Source: Gentiana macrophylla
Taxonomy: Eukaryota > Streptophyta > Magnoliopsida > Gentianales > Gentianaceae
Length of the DNA stretch: 64,000 nt
Reading direction: 5' to 3'
NCBI GenBank assembly: GCA_026214975.1
Contig: CM047817.1
Span: 93,042,773 to 93,106,772 of the forward strand
Shown one piece after another: positions 1 to 12,863 of the stretch (positions within the stretch are counted from its first letter, which is position 1; every line of letters starts with the position of its first letter). A program made the translations under genes and the position numbers. The notes under the pieces are model-generated. The model saw only the letters and a program-made list of their open reading frames with translations. It was not told the DNA's origin and did no database searches.

Positions 1-706
1 ACCTCGACTTTAGCTTTATCAACTTCAATTCCTACTTCAGAGATTCTATGACCTAGTACAATTCCTTCTGATACCATTAAATGACATTTTTCCCAGTTAA
101 GCACTAAATTGGTATCCTCACAGCGTTGTAACACTCTTTCTAAGTGTAACAAACAGCCATTAAAAGAGTCTCCGTAAACACTAAAGTCGTCCATAAAAAT
201 TTCTAAGAATTTCTCAACCATATCAGAAAATATAGACATCATACATCTTTGAAACGTAGCAGGAGCATTACATAAATCAAACGGCATTCTTTTATACGCA
301 AAAGTTCCATAAGGACATGTGAAAGTTGTCTTTTCCCTATCTCCTGCTGCAATGAATATCTGTAAATAACCTGAATAACCATCTAAGAAACAAGAATACT
401 TATGTCCACTTAAACGTTCCAACATTTGCACTATGAATGGAAGTGGATGATGATCTTTCTTAGTATGATCATTCGATTTTCTAAAATCAATGCACATTCG
501 ATATCCTGTAATTTCCTTGTTGGAATCCATTCATTCTTATCATTCTCTTTCTTTGTGAAACCTCCTTTCTTTGGTACAACTTGAGTTGGACTTACCCATT
601 CACTATCCGATATAGGAAAGATTATTCCCATTTCTAATAGCTTAATAACCTCTTTCTTAACGATTAACTGCAAATCGGGTTGAGGCGGCGTTATGGTTGA
701 ATACAA
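1..706 (-). pseudogene. Ty3 reverse transcriptase, N-terminal half, broken
   Basis: The minus strand encodes the fingers and palm of a Ty3-type reverse transcriptase, which copies the element RNA into cDNA. The start has the usual gypsy context (residues like WVSPTQVVPKKGG, around 560-620). The catalytic motif reads FMDDFSVYGD near 180-200, with the two aspartates intact. The frame shifts near 480-500, between a segment that should read CIDFRK and the downstream palm, so no full protein could be made. RNase H and integrase would lie to the left, beyond the window. Confidence 0.85.
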
Positions 707-754
707 GGTTTAGCATCATCTTTTAGAATTATCTTATGAACACAAATCTCGTGG

Positions 755-1714
755 CTAATACCTTGAATATCGGCAAATCATCCATCCAAAAGCTTTCTTA
801 TGCTTTTTCAACATTCCTAGTAATTGATCTTCTTGTTGCTCCGTTAAAGTTGATGAAATAATAACTGGTAAAAGATTATTAGTTTCAAGAAAAGCATACT
901 TCAAATTTAAAGGTAACGGTTTCAATTCCAGATTCTTAGGCGGATCTTCTATTGATGATTTAAGAACTGGTCCTTCTAGTTCTAACTCCAAATACTTATG
1001 CCATGGTGGTTTAAAAGTAAAACTTCCTTTATCTAGAGAAAGGATTATCTCTTTCATTTCAATGTCTTCCTCATCTTCTTTATAGATAGACATCGTTAAA
1101 CATTCGTCTAATCTGTCTTCAAAAATTGGTAATTGATTATCATGAATATCTTCTATAAAAGAACATGATTCTGGCGATGTGTATTGATGGTTCATAGCTT
1201 TGAAAATATTGAAAGCAACTTCATCTTCATTGACTCTCAAAATTAATTCTCCTTTCTGAACATCGATTAAAGTTCTCCCCGTAGCTAGAAATGGACGTCC
1301 TAAGATAAGCGGTGCTGAAAATCCTTCTTCCATTTCCATAACTACAAAGTCTACTGGAAAATAAAACTTGTCTACTTTAACCAATATGTCCTCAATAATT
1401 CCTTTAGGGTACTTAATCGATATGTCTGCCATTTGCAGAGTCATTTCAGTCTTAGTAAGCTTTCCTATGCCTAGCTTTCTATAATCCTCATAAGACATGA
1501 GATTTATACTAGCTCCCAGATCACATAAAACCTTCTTAAACGAAAATCCTCCAATTTCACACGGAATGGTAAAACTACCAGGATCTTTTAGTTTAGGTGG
1601 TAACTTATGCTGCAAAATTGCAGAACATTCTTCATTTAGGCATATATTCTCATATTCCTCTAATTTTTTCTTATTTGATAGTATATCTTTCAAAAACTTT
1701 CCATAGGCGGGCAT
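755..1714 (-). pseudogene. Retroviral-type aspartic protease domain of the Tat/Athila polyprotein
   Basis: A 319-residue open stretch starts MPAYGKFLKDIL, a junction typical of Tat/Athila Gag-protease polyproteins. It carries the aspartic protease active site as LCDLGASINLM (Asp-Leu-Gly rather than Asp-Thr-Gly, usual in this clade) and the second conserved segment LILGRPFLATGRTLIDV. In the family this enzyme dimerises and cleaves the Gag-Pol precursor. The frame is broken from gag upstream (about 1720-1770) and from RT downstream (about 710-755), so this is one exonless piece of a formerly continuous polyprotein. Confidence 0.85.
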
Positions 1715-1766
1715 ATTTATAAGAGCTTCGATAACAGGGATATTAACATGAATATGACGAAAAGTA

Positions 1767-3780
1767 TCAAGGAAACGAGCATACTGATCGCCTTAATCTT
1801 TTAATTTGATCTTTAGGTGGAAAAGGTAAAGACTCTAAATCTATAACCTTTGGTTTCGAAGTCATTCTCTCTTTTCCTTTATCCTTTGGGGTATTACTTG
1901 ATCGCCATGTTTCAGGTTCTTGAATTTTTTCTTTTAAAATATTCCCTGAATCCATCTCTACTTCAGATTCTTTCTGTTCTTCCTGTTTTTTATCCTTGTT
2001 TTCTTTATCTTCTATTCTCAAATGTTCCTTAAATAAAGTTCTTAAATCTTTATCCATGGGGTCTTTCAAAATCCTAGGGATTTTTACCCATTTTTCACCT
2101 TCATTCTCAGGTTCCAAACTTCTATTCCTTTTCAAGAAATTCTCTATAATCTCTTCTTCCTCATCCGTAAATTCAAGTTCATCTTTAGTTTCTTCCTTCT
2201 TTCCATCTAAATCATTCTCTACTTCATTATTACCGAAGTTTTCTACTCCATTACTACCGTAGAGTTTCCTACTTCTCGTAATCACAACATTTACCTCTCT
2301 TGGGTTTCTTTCAGTGTTACTTGGTAATCCTCCAGGAGGTCTACTGTTGTTACGTTCACCTTCCCTACTCAAATGATCTTCCATATTCCTTAATGAAGCT
2401 TCTATCGTTCTCATTCTGGTATCATGTCCATTCATAGATGTTTTCATTGTACTCATGTCCTTACTGACTGAACCTATAGAAGTCATCATTGTTTCCATAT
2501 TCTTAGCTTGAGTAGATACTACACCCATCATATTTTCCATCAGTTTTTCCCATTTTTCAACTCCTTCGCAGTTGAGTTGAACTCGAGTTATTGGTATACT
2601 TTGAGTGGTATCTTCGAGGATAGGATCTAGGTAATGATTGTAAATTCGATTAGATGTATTTCCTTGATAAACTTGATTATTATTCATATTCTTATACTGA
2701 ACTGGATATGGCGGTTGTCCTGGCTTACTAGGGTTTTCAGACCATCTAAAAGTTGGGTGGTCTCTTCTAATAGCATTAAATGAGTTTGAATATGCATTGT
2801 TCAAATTCCTATGCTGCTGAAGAAAACTCACTTCCTCTCTTGAATATCCTGTTGGTTCTTCTATCCCTACTGACACATTATCACGACTTGAGTATTCAGT
2901 TGGAGTATTATTTTCTGAATTTTGACTCTTACCTTGTTGTAATCCATCAAACTTCCTACTCAAATTTTCCAAGTGTGCTAGAACTTCCGTATTTGACGTA
3001 CATCCTTCTGCAAAAGCTACTTTTCTAGTGCTAGAACCGGTTTCCCACATTCTGTTGTTTTTGGAAATCTTTTCTATAGCATCGTAAAGCTGCTTGAGCT
3101 TCACTCATCATTAACGAACCACCGCATGCATGATCTACATCTCAGACGTGAATCTTTTCTTAGTTCTGACGTAAAAGTCGGATTTGCATATCTAAGGAAT
3201 AACCATGATCGGGACAAGCTCTTAACAATTTTTAAACCTTTCCCACGCATTCCCAAGTGTTTCTTCAGATCCTTGTCTAAAATTGGCAACCTCGACTTTT
3301 AATTCCAAATTTCGTCCCGAGTGAAATATTGTTTCGTAAATTCAGTTTGAATATCCTCCCAACTAGTTAATGAGTGGTGTGGAAGAGACATAAACCAATC
3401 TCGGCTCTTCCTTTTAAAGAAAAGGAAACATAGTCATCCTCGTTAATTCCTTATGAGCACCTTGACTTTTGGTCAGTATTGCACGCTTCTTCAAAGCAGA
3501 TAGAGATGATGATGTGGATCTTCATCATCTTCTCCTAGAAATTGGGCTCTTGCGTCAATTAAACCAAAAAGATGAGATTTAATTTCGAAATTATTCGCTC
3601 CTTCATTTGGTAAAAGTATGGGATTATTAGTCTGGTTTCTCCTTACAGTTTGATCACAGATAGGTCTCGGGTTTGGCGGATTGTTACGATTATTTCGGTT
3701 CCGATCTGGATTGTTCCTATTATTATTATTCTCGATTATTATTAATATTAATCAGAGGTTTTGTCCATGCCCTAAAGCAT
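1767..3780 (-). pseudogene. Tat/Athila Gag remnant
   Basis: The main open part (1767-3104, 445 residues) is the C-terminal half of Gag: hydrophilic, acidic and lysine-rich, with VITRSRKLYG matching the V-T-L-R-S-G-K signature that precedes protease in this clade. A second piece (3101-3289) and the stretch to about 3780 continue Gag in shifted frames, including a capsid-like segment (around 3330-3420, reading WFMSLPHHSLTSW) interrupted by stops. Gag packages the element RNA in cytoplasmic particles. At least three frame breaks are visible. Start codon not assignable because the N-terminus is disrupted. Confidence 0.75.
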
Positions 3781-4159
3781 GATCTAGCCTCTGTTCATTT
3801 GTTTCATCACTAGTTTCAAACCATTTTTTATTTTGATTAAGATGATTCCGTTGGAGATTTTCCAGGAGTCCTAAGTTTGGTTTGACCACGTTTACTCTCT
3901 ATCCGCAATCGCCTTTCGTAGCGTTTATATCAGGCTTATAAGGAGTAAGTGAGGCTTTACCGCTTCGGTCATCAACTAATTAAAATAGAAAAATGCTCGA
4001 GTTTTAAAGAAGAAGAAAATTGGTACTAAAAGAAAGTAGATACCAACGAAAAATAAAAAAAAGAAATGTGATAAGAAGAGTGTTGGTTTATCCTCGAGAA
4101 TTTTAAGCTAATACAGGTAGTAACCATAGACACAAAAAAAGAAATTAGCGACTTTGTCT

Positions 4160-4177
4160 TCCCCGGCAACGGCGCCA
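4160..4177 (-). other. Primer-binding site, tRNA-Asp type
   Basis: On the minus strand this reads TGGCGCCGTTGCCGGGGA, the complement of the 3' end of tRNA-Asp. This is the primer used by Athila/Tat elements for minus-strand DNA synthesis. It sits six bases inside the LTR end. The identical 18-mer is present in LARD1 at 55705. Confidence 0.9.
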
Positions 4178-6924
4178 GAAAGCTGACGTCACCAAAACCT
4201 ACCCTTAGAAACGGCGTCAAGAAAGGGACAGACCTTTTCTAGGTTAGACGGATCCTAACCGGCAGTGTACCGGGTCAAATTGTAGTGATAAAGTGGTGAG
4301 TCAAGTGTCGAATCCTCAGAGAAAAAAAAATGGTAATTCTTTTAAGTGTGGTTAAACACCAAAGAGCTGCTATTAACTCGATCTAAACCGCAATTTTATA
4401 ACACAGATTACTACTACTCTAACCAACATAAAATAAATGCGTAATTTAAAAGTTATTCTAATATAATATATATAGATATATAAATATATATAGATGTACA
4501 TAAATAGTAAAATATATATATATATATAAATATATAGATACCAAAATATAATATATGACTGAGACTAACCAAAGTATATGTAATCAATTTATATGATCTT
4601 TTTGATTAATGGAATGTGTTGATCTTCCTTTTGTAGGTCCAATTGAGTGAATGAAACGGTGTACTCCTAATGTCAACAATTCCTCCTCACACGGCGTATG
4701 AAATTGTCATATGTCAAAAGTCATCACCCAAGGTCCACAATCGCCCCATGCTAAACTTAGTTAGTCAAAACAGGTACCGAGTACAAATCTACCCCGGATA
4801 AAAGAGGTGATTCCATTTGTCAGATGGCCGATGTTATTCAAGAGGCTCCGGTTGTCAAGCGGATCGATTTAATACAAACGGTGTAGTTTCAATTAAACGT
4901 GATTTTAACATTATTAAGATCTCGAGTACAAATTTTAATAAGATTTATCTTTCCAGACAAATCGCCTCGGTAGGAAATAGGATTCCGTTAATCAGACGGC
5001 CATTTTTACCCTCCGGTTTTTCTATTTTTACTCATATCATGACTTCTCTGGTCAGTTCATCATCAGGTTATATGTGGTATTCATCATGATTGATTACTTC
5101 ATTCCGAATATGTTATCAATACGTAGCGAAATAGAAAAAGATTCATTTTACTCAATTTTATTTTAACATTATTCCATTATTGAAAAGATCAAAATAATAC
5201 GATTACATAACTTTGGCTAGTTATTAGATCTAGCCTAATAACATTATAAAAAAGAAGAAAATAACAAACATAAACATAATTATTATAGAAATTACCCGAT
5301 TACAACTGTTGACTCAGAAATCGTCTCTTTCCTGTGTATTACAACGACTTCAAAGAACACCGAACCTTCGAGAATTTCCCGAACATTACTACTACATACT
5401 ACTACTACATTATTTTGGCATAAGGCCTATTTACAAACTATAAAAGAAAGAGGGAAAGAGTTATATATATAGAATATGGTTTATATATATAATTTGGTAC
5501 AAAGTGAAAGTGAGCCTCTGATCCCCTATTTATAGAATTTTCCCCTTCCCGGACCGGTCCTGAAAACTTGCCGGATCGGTCCGGTGTAATGATGATAATC
5601 ATTACAGCTTGTCATCAACATGTTCCCCATGTTACTCCCTAATGATTATGTGAAGATTTTATTTGATTTTATTTGTAATTAATATTATTTTTAACTTATA
5701 AAATTCATATCTTTTGATTCGGACTCCAAACGATATGATCAAAATGCCATAAAAAGTTCTCTGAAAACTCTTCAACTTTCATGAAAGACTCTTCTTCGTA
5801 AAACGCCGCTTTGATAACCCCGTTGTCCTCCGAACGTATTTCGAGACTTTTACTAATAGAAATCAAATGACCACTTAATCACCATTTGAGTTGTAGACCT
5901 CCAATCTTCATGATTCAAAATGCATTAGAAAGCTCATATGAAGATCTTCAACTTCCATGAAGAACGTTTTCCCGGAAAATGTCTTTTAACGAGCCATTTC
6001 AATATATGTCGTTCTTCTAGATTAAGAAACAATTATTCCTTGATCATTTATATCGGTGACGCTTTATAACTTCCTTTCACCGACTTGTATTGACTTCAAA
6101 AAGTGTCGATACTGGGATTTGATTCATCTTAGGATTCGCAATGAAATAAACACAAAATACCCGTGTAAAATAGATTACAATATTCGGTCATTAAAACCGT
6201 ACAAAAACTACAACTTTTTATTATAAATACTAACTTTTACTACTAACTATACTAAACTACAAAGATTAATATTTTATACTAATTATATCATAATTTTAGA
6301 TATTTTACATAAAATTTGTCAATAAAACGTAATAAAATTACGTAAATTCAATCATATAAAAATAATACATCACCTAGATAATTTATATAATAAAATGAAC
6401 TTATTAACTGTCAATCCGTTTGTATCTATCTTAGATTGGCTACGGGAGTCATCCTCTTTAACTTGACTTAGCACCGGTTAGGTTGCTAGATCACTGTGCT
6501 ACATTACGTGACTTCACCTTTTGGGTATCCATCTCATATAACTTGCAAGCTTACGACACTAAGGATGCCGATATTAATCGTACACCTCGTCTAGGCAACA
6601 TTCCTATGGTTAGGCGTACTTCCTAAGCGATTACTCAAGCTCTCGTCCAACTAGCAATTACCATGTTATAGTCTCATGCTAATCTACGACGTATGTATAA
6701 TCAGGTGCTAGCAATCCCCAAATACAAAACTACCTAGATAACGCTGAACGTCCGTGAAGAGCAATTCATAAGCCTACCTAAGAGTTTTATATTGGTATTT
6801 CCTTTTACACATTTTAATTAAACTAAGCGAGTAACATAGCCATAGCCATACCTAATGAGATAATAAATTCAACTAAGTTAACCTAACCATAAAGACGTGG
6901 CGTAATTAATGAGATAGCGAGGGG

Positions 6925-6982
6925 CTCGGTCGACCGAGTGAATAGGCTCGGTCGATCGAATGAACTTATTCGGTCACCCGAA
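6925..6982. repeat. Triplet of CGGTCGACCG palindromes, 22-bp period
   Basis: Three copies start at 6925 (CTCGGTCGACCGAG, a perfect 14-bp palindrome), 6947 (CTCGGTCGATCGA) and 6969 (TTCGGTCACCCGAA). The period is exactly 22 bp. Confidence 0.9.
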
Positions 6983-7503
6983 TTGATTTCGCCCCCCAGA
7001 TTACATCTTAGAATATATCTCTCGGCGTTTCATCATACGAGAGTGATTAAACAAGAATTAATTGCTTGCAGTATTCATATAAACTAACATAGATACGCAT
7101 TAATTAAATCAAGTAGATTCATGAATAAATACTAAGTGTATGACGTAGGTTATGGGATCCTCATAGACAAGGAGTCGCCACATTCCTAATGTCATAGCCT
7201 AGATCTACATCATCTAGCTATGATTAACTAATTCAAACGATAAAGCATAATTGGGAGGGATTAATTACTTAAAAGAAAGAAACAGAAAATAAAGGCTTAC
7301 ATATTGCAAATTCTTAAATTGTCGGAAACCTCAAATTATTCTACATTGTATCAAAGTTATATTATGAATTGTGAGATTGAAGAAAGAATGAAGGGATATT
7401 CTACAAATTTCGTAGTTGCTGCTTATATAGGAGTTTCTGCCGACTTATGAAGGATGTAGAAGGTAAATACGAAAAAAATCCGATAACCGACCGAAAATCC
7501 CAA

Positions 7504-7561
7504 CTCGGTCAACCGAAGCTCCCCACTCGGTCGACCGAAGCTATAGGCTCGGTCGACCGAA
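7504..7561. repeat. Second triplet of CGGTCGACCG palindromes, 22-bp period
   Basis: Copies start at 7504 (CTCGGTCAACCGA), 7526 and 7548 (both CTCGGTCGACCGA). The period is again exactly 22 bp, and the cluster lies about 580 bp from the first triplet in the same LTR. Confidence 0.9.
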
Positions 7562-7918
7562 CCTAACTTTGCACATGTTAATCGTTTTTCTTGTCTATCT
7601 TGCTCCCCACTGCACGCTTTCGTGTTGATCTGATTAATCTTTCATTTAATGCTCTGATTTTCTTCCTCTATTATCTTGAGACCATTGATTGAATGACATT
7701 AATCCTCTCGATTTGTTGTGATCTGCAAAATAAACATTTATAGCACAATAAATCGGTCTTTTAATAATAAAAACAGTTAAATACCAAATACATATTAATA
7801 ATCACTTAACATTAAATAATAAATATAAACGAGTGATTTAATATGAAATATACATTATTAATCTCGATTTAAGGTCAATGTGGATGACTTTTACAGGTAT
7901 AATTTGACCGTCATCACA

Positions 7919-9050
7919 TATCAGCAACAAGTGCAGTATCATCAGATTCAATTCCTTTTTCTGATTCTACTTCATATCCTGATTCATCTTCAGCAACCAT
8001 AGCTTTCTTGCCAGATCTTCTTTGTTGACCTTTGCTCTTCAAGAGTCTGCAGACAATCAGTCCGAAATGTCCAGCTTCTTGCAGTTGAAGCAAAGATAAT
8101 CAGTTCCTTTTCTCATTTTAACTCAGGGGGCGATCCAGTTTGAAGTTTCCTGGTTTCTTGCATTGAAAGCACAAGTAATCATTGTCTTTCTGGGATTCCT
8201 CCTTCTTTTCAGTAGATCTCTTTGTGAAATTCCTTGAGGAACCTCTTCCGCTTTTTCATCATTCCGATTTTCTTGCTCAAGAGGGAAATCGCTCTTGCAT
8301 TTCATCCAGAGATCATTTTGAGCTCCTCGATGTTTCTTCTTCTTGTGTGTAGCAGACCAATGCAGTTGGTCTTTGGTTCTTCTTTTTCAGTCCTGTGTAC
8401 AAGTTTCTTCATCAATTCATATGCCTTGAGATCCGAAAATAATTTGAAGTGTCCTCTTCATGTAGACTTCTCATTTCTTCTATTGCAGTCACCTTCATTT
8501 CCCAAACTTCTTTTGCAGGTAATGCTTCCAAGATTTTTGAATTGATTTCCTCTTTTGAATACTTTACACTCAGTAGGGTGAGTTCATCCATGATGGCATT
8601 GAATCTTGATTCCATTTGCTCAATGGTTTCATTTGGTTTCATTTTGAATTCTTGAAACTTCTTTTTGGCCACATTGATCTTGTTTTTCTTGATTGCATCA
8701 GTGCCTTCACAGTTTAATTGTAACTTATCCCAAAGTTCTTTTGCATTCTTGCAATCTTTCACTTTCATGTACATATTGCTATCCAAAGTTCTGTATATGA
8801 TATCAATAGAAATGTTGTTGAGGTTTGCTCCTTTTCTATCTTCAGCATTCCATTCTCTTTTTGTCTTTGGAATGTACTGAGTCTCATTTCCCACTGTTAC
8901 TGACTTGGTGATCTCCAGTGGTCCATCTGTCAGCACATCCATCATCTCATCATGTGTTGCAGCTAAAAAAGCCTGCATACGACGTATATACTCATCAAAA
9001 CGATCTAAAGAACACATCAACATTGTTCTAGGATACTGGTTGTTATCCAT
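7919..9050 (-). pseudogene. Sirevirus-like Gag, truncated and frameshifted
   Basis: The start ATG is at 9050, and 212 codons are open (to 8412): MDNNQYPRTML, then FDEYIRRMQAFLAATHDEMMDVL and the Retrotran_gag core with KNAKELWDKLQL and FKMKPNETIEQMESRFNAIM. These are hallmarks of Sirevirus Gag capsid domains. Below 8412 the reading continues in shifted frames with a degenerate zinc-knuckle region (around 8040-8200, one copy reading CFNCKK). The gene ends abruptly at 7918 where another element is inserted. The role would be particle formation and RNA packaging; the copy is dead. Confidence 0.8.
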
Positions 9051-9140
9051 GATGCAAAGCTTTGAAAATCAGAAACTTGTGAAAGTTTTCAAAGAATTTT
9101 CACAAGCACAACAAGTAGGATTACTTTGTAATGTATAATC

Positions 9141-9152
9141 GCTCCGATACCA
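9141..9152 (-). other. Primer-binding site, tRNA-iMet type
   Basis: Minus strand TGGTATCGGAGC, complementary to the 3' end of initiator tRNA-Met and two bases inside the LTR. This is the standard primer of plant copia elements. Confidence 0.85.
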
Positions 9153-9154
9153 AT

Positions 9155-10866
9155 TGTTGGTCCTTGAAAAGCTTTGGTTAAGTTTAGAGGGGGGTGAATA
9201 AACTTAACACTTAAAAATTTTGGAGTTAACAAACTCAGCAACTTAAGCGACCTTCTTGACAGTCGATAGTCTCATCGACACTCGATGAGTCTCACGATCG
9301 TTGATTTTGATGAATTTGTTGCTGAGGAATATATTCAAATTAAACCTTCACTTATTACTTGTTGTTAAAATATGATACCAAGTATTAGATACTCAGTAGT
9401 GTATGTGTGTGATTCAGTTGCCAGTTTCAGAAGGTTGATGTGCTAGATATACTAAATGCAGAATTTAAATGCAGAAAGTAAGTAGGCAATTTTTATACTG
9501 GTTCAAGGTGGTGTAATCCTGTTAGTCCAATCTTCTCCTGTGATGTTGGAGGAAATTCACTAGAGATCTTTGAGGTTGCAGTTACAAAAATCCCTAAGAT
9601 GTTTGTCTTTCACCAATAACTATGGCTTTACAAACTGAACACTTGGAACAGGTAGAATTGCTGCTCCAAAGTCTTCCACTGGTCCTTGAAGGGTAGTATT
9701 GCCTCTTCACCAGCTCCACCACAAACAACAGTCCTTGACACCCTAAGATGCTTCACTGTCTTCAGCAGGTTTCTTATAAAAGAAAGTTTGAATCAAGTAA
9801 GTGATTCAGCTTTCAGCAGCTTGATCAGGATGATATTATCAACAGCTTGAAGTCTTCAAGTGTGTAAACTTGATGTAACTTGATAACAGATTACACTTGA
9901 AGAAGTTGACTAGATCAGTAGCTTTAAGTTCAGTAGGGTCAGCAGGGTGATTTCTTGATAAGAATCTGAAGTTCAAGATTATCTGTTGTTTTTCCCCAAT
10001 TTTCATCCTCTGTATCTGAAATAGGAGTCCTCTATTTATAGGAAGGAATCCTTGTGACTTATGTTTGAAATTCAAACATAGCCGTTTCAGATTTGTCCCA
10101 TCTTGACTTGCTTTCTGTCCCTGTACATAGTACTGACACTGTCAGATTGCTTTTTGGCAGTTTTCAGTCTATCCACCCTTTGACTTGTATCCATTGAATA
10201 AAGGTCTGAATCTTTCCAACGTGCCTTTAATCTTATCCATTGATTTGTTTGATAAAATCAGAAGTTGTTATTTGTCATTATCCTTGTATTCTTCCAATGT
10301 AACCGTTGATTAAATTGAAATATGTGTTCAGCAGGTTCCTGTGAGTGTTAGTCTGCTGAAATACATATAAGTCAGCTGATTCAAAGTTGATGTGTTTATA
10401 AAACACTGCGGCTGACTTTCTAATATCTAACTTTTTATTATGAAGTTAGATTACACCATTTTGAACATAACCAAGTTCCAATCACCACTTAACTTATGGA
10501 ACTTGGACCTTGTATTATTAAGATATATGTAATCGTTTAGGTCATCACAGACTTCCCTAAATTCTGATTCCATATCCTTGACTTTAAATACTAAGTTTGA
10601 TCCCTTAGCCTTCAATAACTGAGTTTGAGCCCTCAGCCTTCAGTCCTCAGCAGGTTCCTAAACTAGTATATTGACTGTGTACCTATCGATCTGCACAAGT
10701 CTGGCGATGATGAAAGTCAGCTGACCAATTACAGTGCTTGTTTGATCAAACCTATACAAAGATCAAACTCTAATAAGCCTATACATTTGATCTAGACATC
10801 TTTTTGCCTTTGCTCTCTAACAGCTAGCCTGGCACTCATCACTAAAACTCAAAAATAAGTCCAACA
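9155..10866 (-). repeat. 5' LTR of the Sirevirus-like copia element (1.7 kb)
   Basis: The plus-strand ends are TGTTGG and CCAACA, a perfect 6-bp terminal inverted repeat. A TATAAATA box on the minus strand lies at 10033-10040. Short stretches resemble the SIRE-1/SIRE-2 LTR (for example around 10540 and 63180), consistent with a related family. No coding content. Confidence 0.85.
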
Positions 10867-12671
10867 ATATATAATTGCATCCTTAGTGTCAAACTGTGAT
10901 AGTGAAACCATGATAGTGATTATGGTTGATGAGATCTCGACTCACTTTAAGAGGTTGGATACATAAATGTCTCTAGTCGTATGTGCTATTAAACGGGACA
11001 TTGATAGTACGATTAGACTATTACGCATTAGATGTCTTCTATCTTATTGAAGATAGGGATAGATCTCGTCTATCAAATTGTTGAGACACTTGGACTGTAT
11101 GTGGACATGTATTAGAGAATACGTACGTTAGACTGACCCACTTACTTAATTAAGTGTCGCACTATGTGGCGGTTGTGTAATTATCCTGAGACCGGAGTCT
11201 TCATGACATCACGGTGTGGATGGTCATACTTTGACACTATTGAGGTTTCCCTTTGCCATAGGGCGATCATGCGGTAGTGATTGGGCATGATACTGAAGCA
11301 TGCATAGGATTCATGTTGCTCGTCCGGAAATCGCATATCCTCTGATTATGAGTAATATCCGAAAGGGCCTTCTTATAAGGATTGTCTTACTCTCGTGAAT
11401 CTTTGCAAAGTGGAAGTAAATGTGTTACTTCGAGAGAACATGATATCCAGATTATAAGATACGGTCATTGATGTTTGACACTCGACATATGACCGTATGG
11501 ATATTATTACAGCGATAGGATTCTATCTACATGGTAACTGTTTCGCATGAAAGGTAGTAGTCATTGCATTTGACTTTTCCGACGATTGGGGGTCATGGTG
11601 TGTTGCTAGATGCTATTCCGTGATCGTTAGGCATGAAGGACATTTTCGTAATTTGCACTTTGTGCCTACGGCCTTCATATTCGGAATCCTATCAGGTCAC
11701 ACACATAAGAACATCTAGCCGGATTAAAATGCGGTTATAGTGATAACCAAATAAGGAAAGTTTTATCTCGACTATAAAGTGTAATAGTGATTAATTAATA
11801 TGGTGGTATTTATTTATTACAAATAAATTAAATACAGGATATTAATTATGTTGATTAATTAAAATACATAGTTGATGTAAAAGTCGAAATTTTAGTGTAT
11901 ATTGATACACGTGTATTTTACAATTAATTAATCATGGTTTTATATTATCTAGCATTAATATAAGATATTAATATTTATATTTTAATACATATACATACGT
12001 GACTTGCACATTTGTAGTAAAAATATATATGTATAGATTTATATGTGTAATATATATATGTGTGATATATACACATGTGTAAATTGATTTATGGTAATAA
12101 GATAAAGATAGTCAATATTAGATATTGACAATATCGTAGAAATATTTAATATAAGATATTAAATTAAATGAGATAATTCAATCAAAGATAGTTTCCATAT
12201 TTTATTAGGAAAATGTTTTATTTCTCTCCAATCTACTAGGAAGCTTCTCCCAATCAGATTGGGAGACATAAGGGGCGCCACTTACTCTATATAAGGAAAG
12301 GATTGACTAGCTCTTTGGCACATCTCAATTCCAAGAGACTAATAGTCCTTGTGAAAATAAAAGAGCTTCTAGAGAGATTTAGAAAGAGAGAGAGAGAGAG
12401 AGAAAAGGCCGGTCTAGCAATCGAGTTTTTCTGGTAGCAATCCATGATGGGATTCCGGCGAGCTGTACGTGTGGATCACCGGTAGAGGCCGAACACTTGG
12501 GCGGCTTCATGTAGATACTACAACCGCTGACAAAGCGTCGATCCAAATAGATCAACCAAGGTATTCTCTTATCTACTTCGTTTATGCTTGTTGCTTAAAC
12601 GAAGTCGATCTTGGGTTAAAAGGAAATCAAAATTTTAAATTCCGCTGCGTTCCCGCGTAGATTTCCTAACA
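10867..12671 (+). repeat. LTR fragment or solo LTR of another element
   Basis: This 1.8-kb non-coding stretch has LTR architecture: a TATATAA box near 12286, a GA microsatellite at 12387-12411, a GC-richer U5-like end, and a CTAACA terminus at 12671. No primer-binding site follows, so either internal recombination left a solo LTR or this is a 3' LTR. Its left part appears cut by the Sirevirus-like LTR ending at 10866; no TG start could be fixed. Confidence 0.55.
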
Positions 12672-12863
12672 CGATTACAATAAGGGGAATTGCCTATATA
12701 GTCTTTTTTTTAGACTTCCATTGCCAGTATAGTCTTTGACTATTTTGGCAATTTAAAAAAAAGGAAAAATCTGAATTTATTGAAATCCCCCAAATGCCCC
12801 CACTTGAACTTTCCCCTCTTCCCCAAATTCAAATTTTAAACATATAATTCAACTCTCTCTCCT

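Larger units (their letters stand above)
1..7918 (-). mobile_element. Tat/Athila-type Ty3 LTR retrotransposon, 5' LTR to RT, cut by window edge
   Basis: Read on the minus strand the order is 5' LTR (7918-4184), tRNA-Asp primer site, leader, gag, protease, reverse transcriptase, which then runs off the left edge. The protease motif DLGASINLM, the RT motif FMDDFSVYGD and the tRNA-Asp primer site place it in the Ty3 Tat/Athila group. All reading frames carry frameshifts or stops, so it is not autonomous. Its right end falls inside the gag of a Sirevirus-like element, so it inserted later than that element. The other LTR and the matching target duplication lie outside the window (right flank begins TATCA). 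Confidence 0.85.
4184..7918 (-). repeat. 5' LTR of the Tat/Athila element, about 3.7 kb
   Basis: The inner end is TGACGTCACC (plus strand), next to the primer site; the outer end is GTCATCACA at the junction with the copia gag. On the minus strand it therefore begins TGTGATGAC and ends GTGACGTCA. A minus-strand TATAAATA box lies at 5527-5534. Two triplets of CTCGGTCGACCGAG-like palindromes lie at 6925-6982 and 7504-7560. There is no coding region. The outer boundary is inferred from the TG/CA ends and the loss of gag similarity, because the partner LTR is not in the window. Confidence 0.7.
7919..10866 (-). mobile_element. Sirevirus-like copia element, 5' part (LTR, primer site, gag)
   Basis: On the minus strand: 5' LTR (10866-9155), tRNA-iMet primer site (9152-9141), Gag start codon at 9050, gag down to 7919, where the Tat/Athila LTR interrupts it. 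The pol region would lie beyond the inserted element, outside the window. Gag resembles that of SIRE-1 at 42537 (shared FDEY, LTATHEEM-like and TLDSNM segments), so it is a related but different family. The flank next to the LTR begins ATATA. Confidence 0.8.

Noticed and set aside
4160..4177. tRNA gene fragment
   Set aside because: It is an 18-nt primer-binding site next to an LTR; no cloverleaf surrounds it. The same holds for the primer sites at 9141, 22209, 31955, 42399 and 55705.
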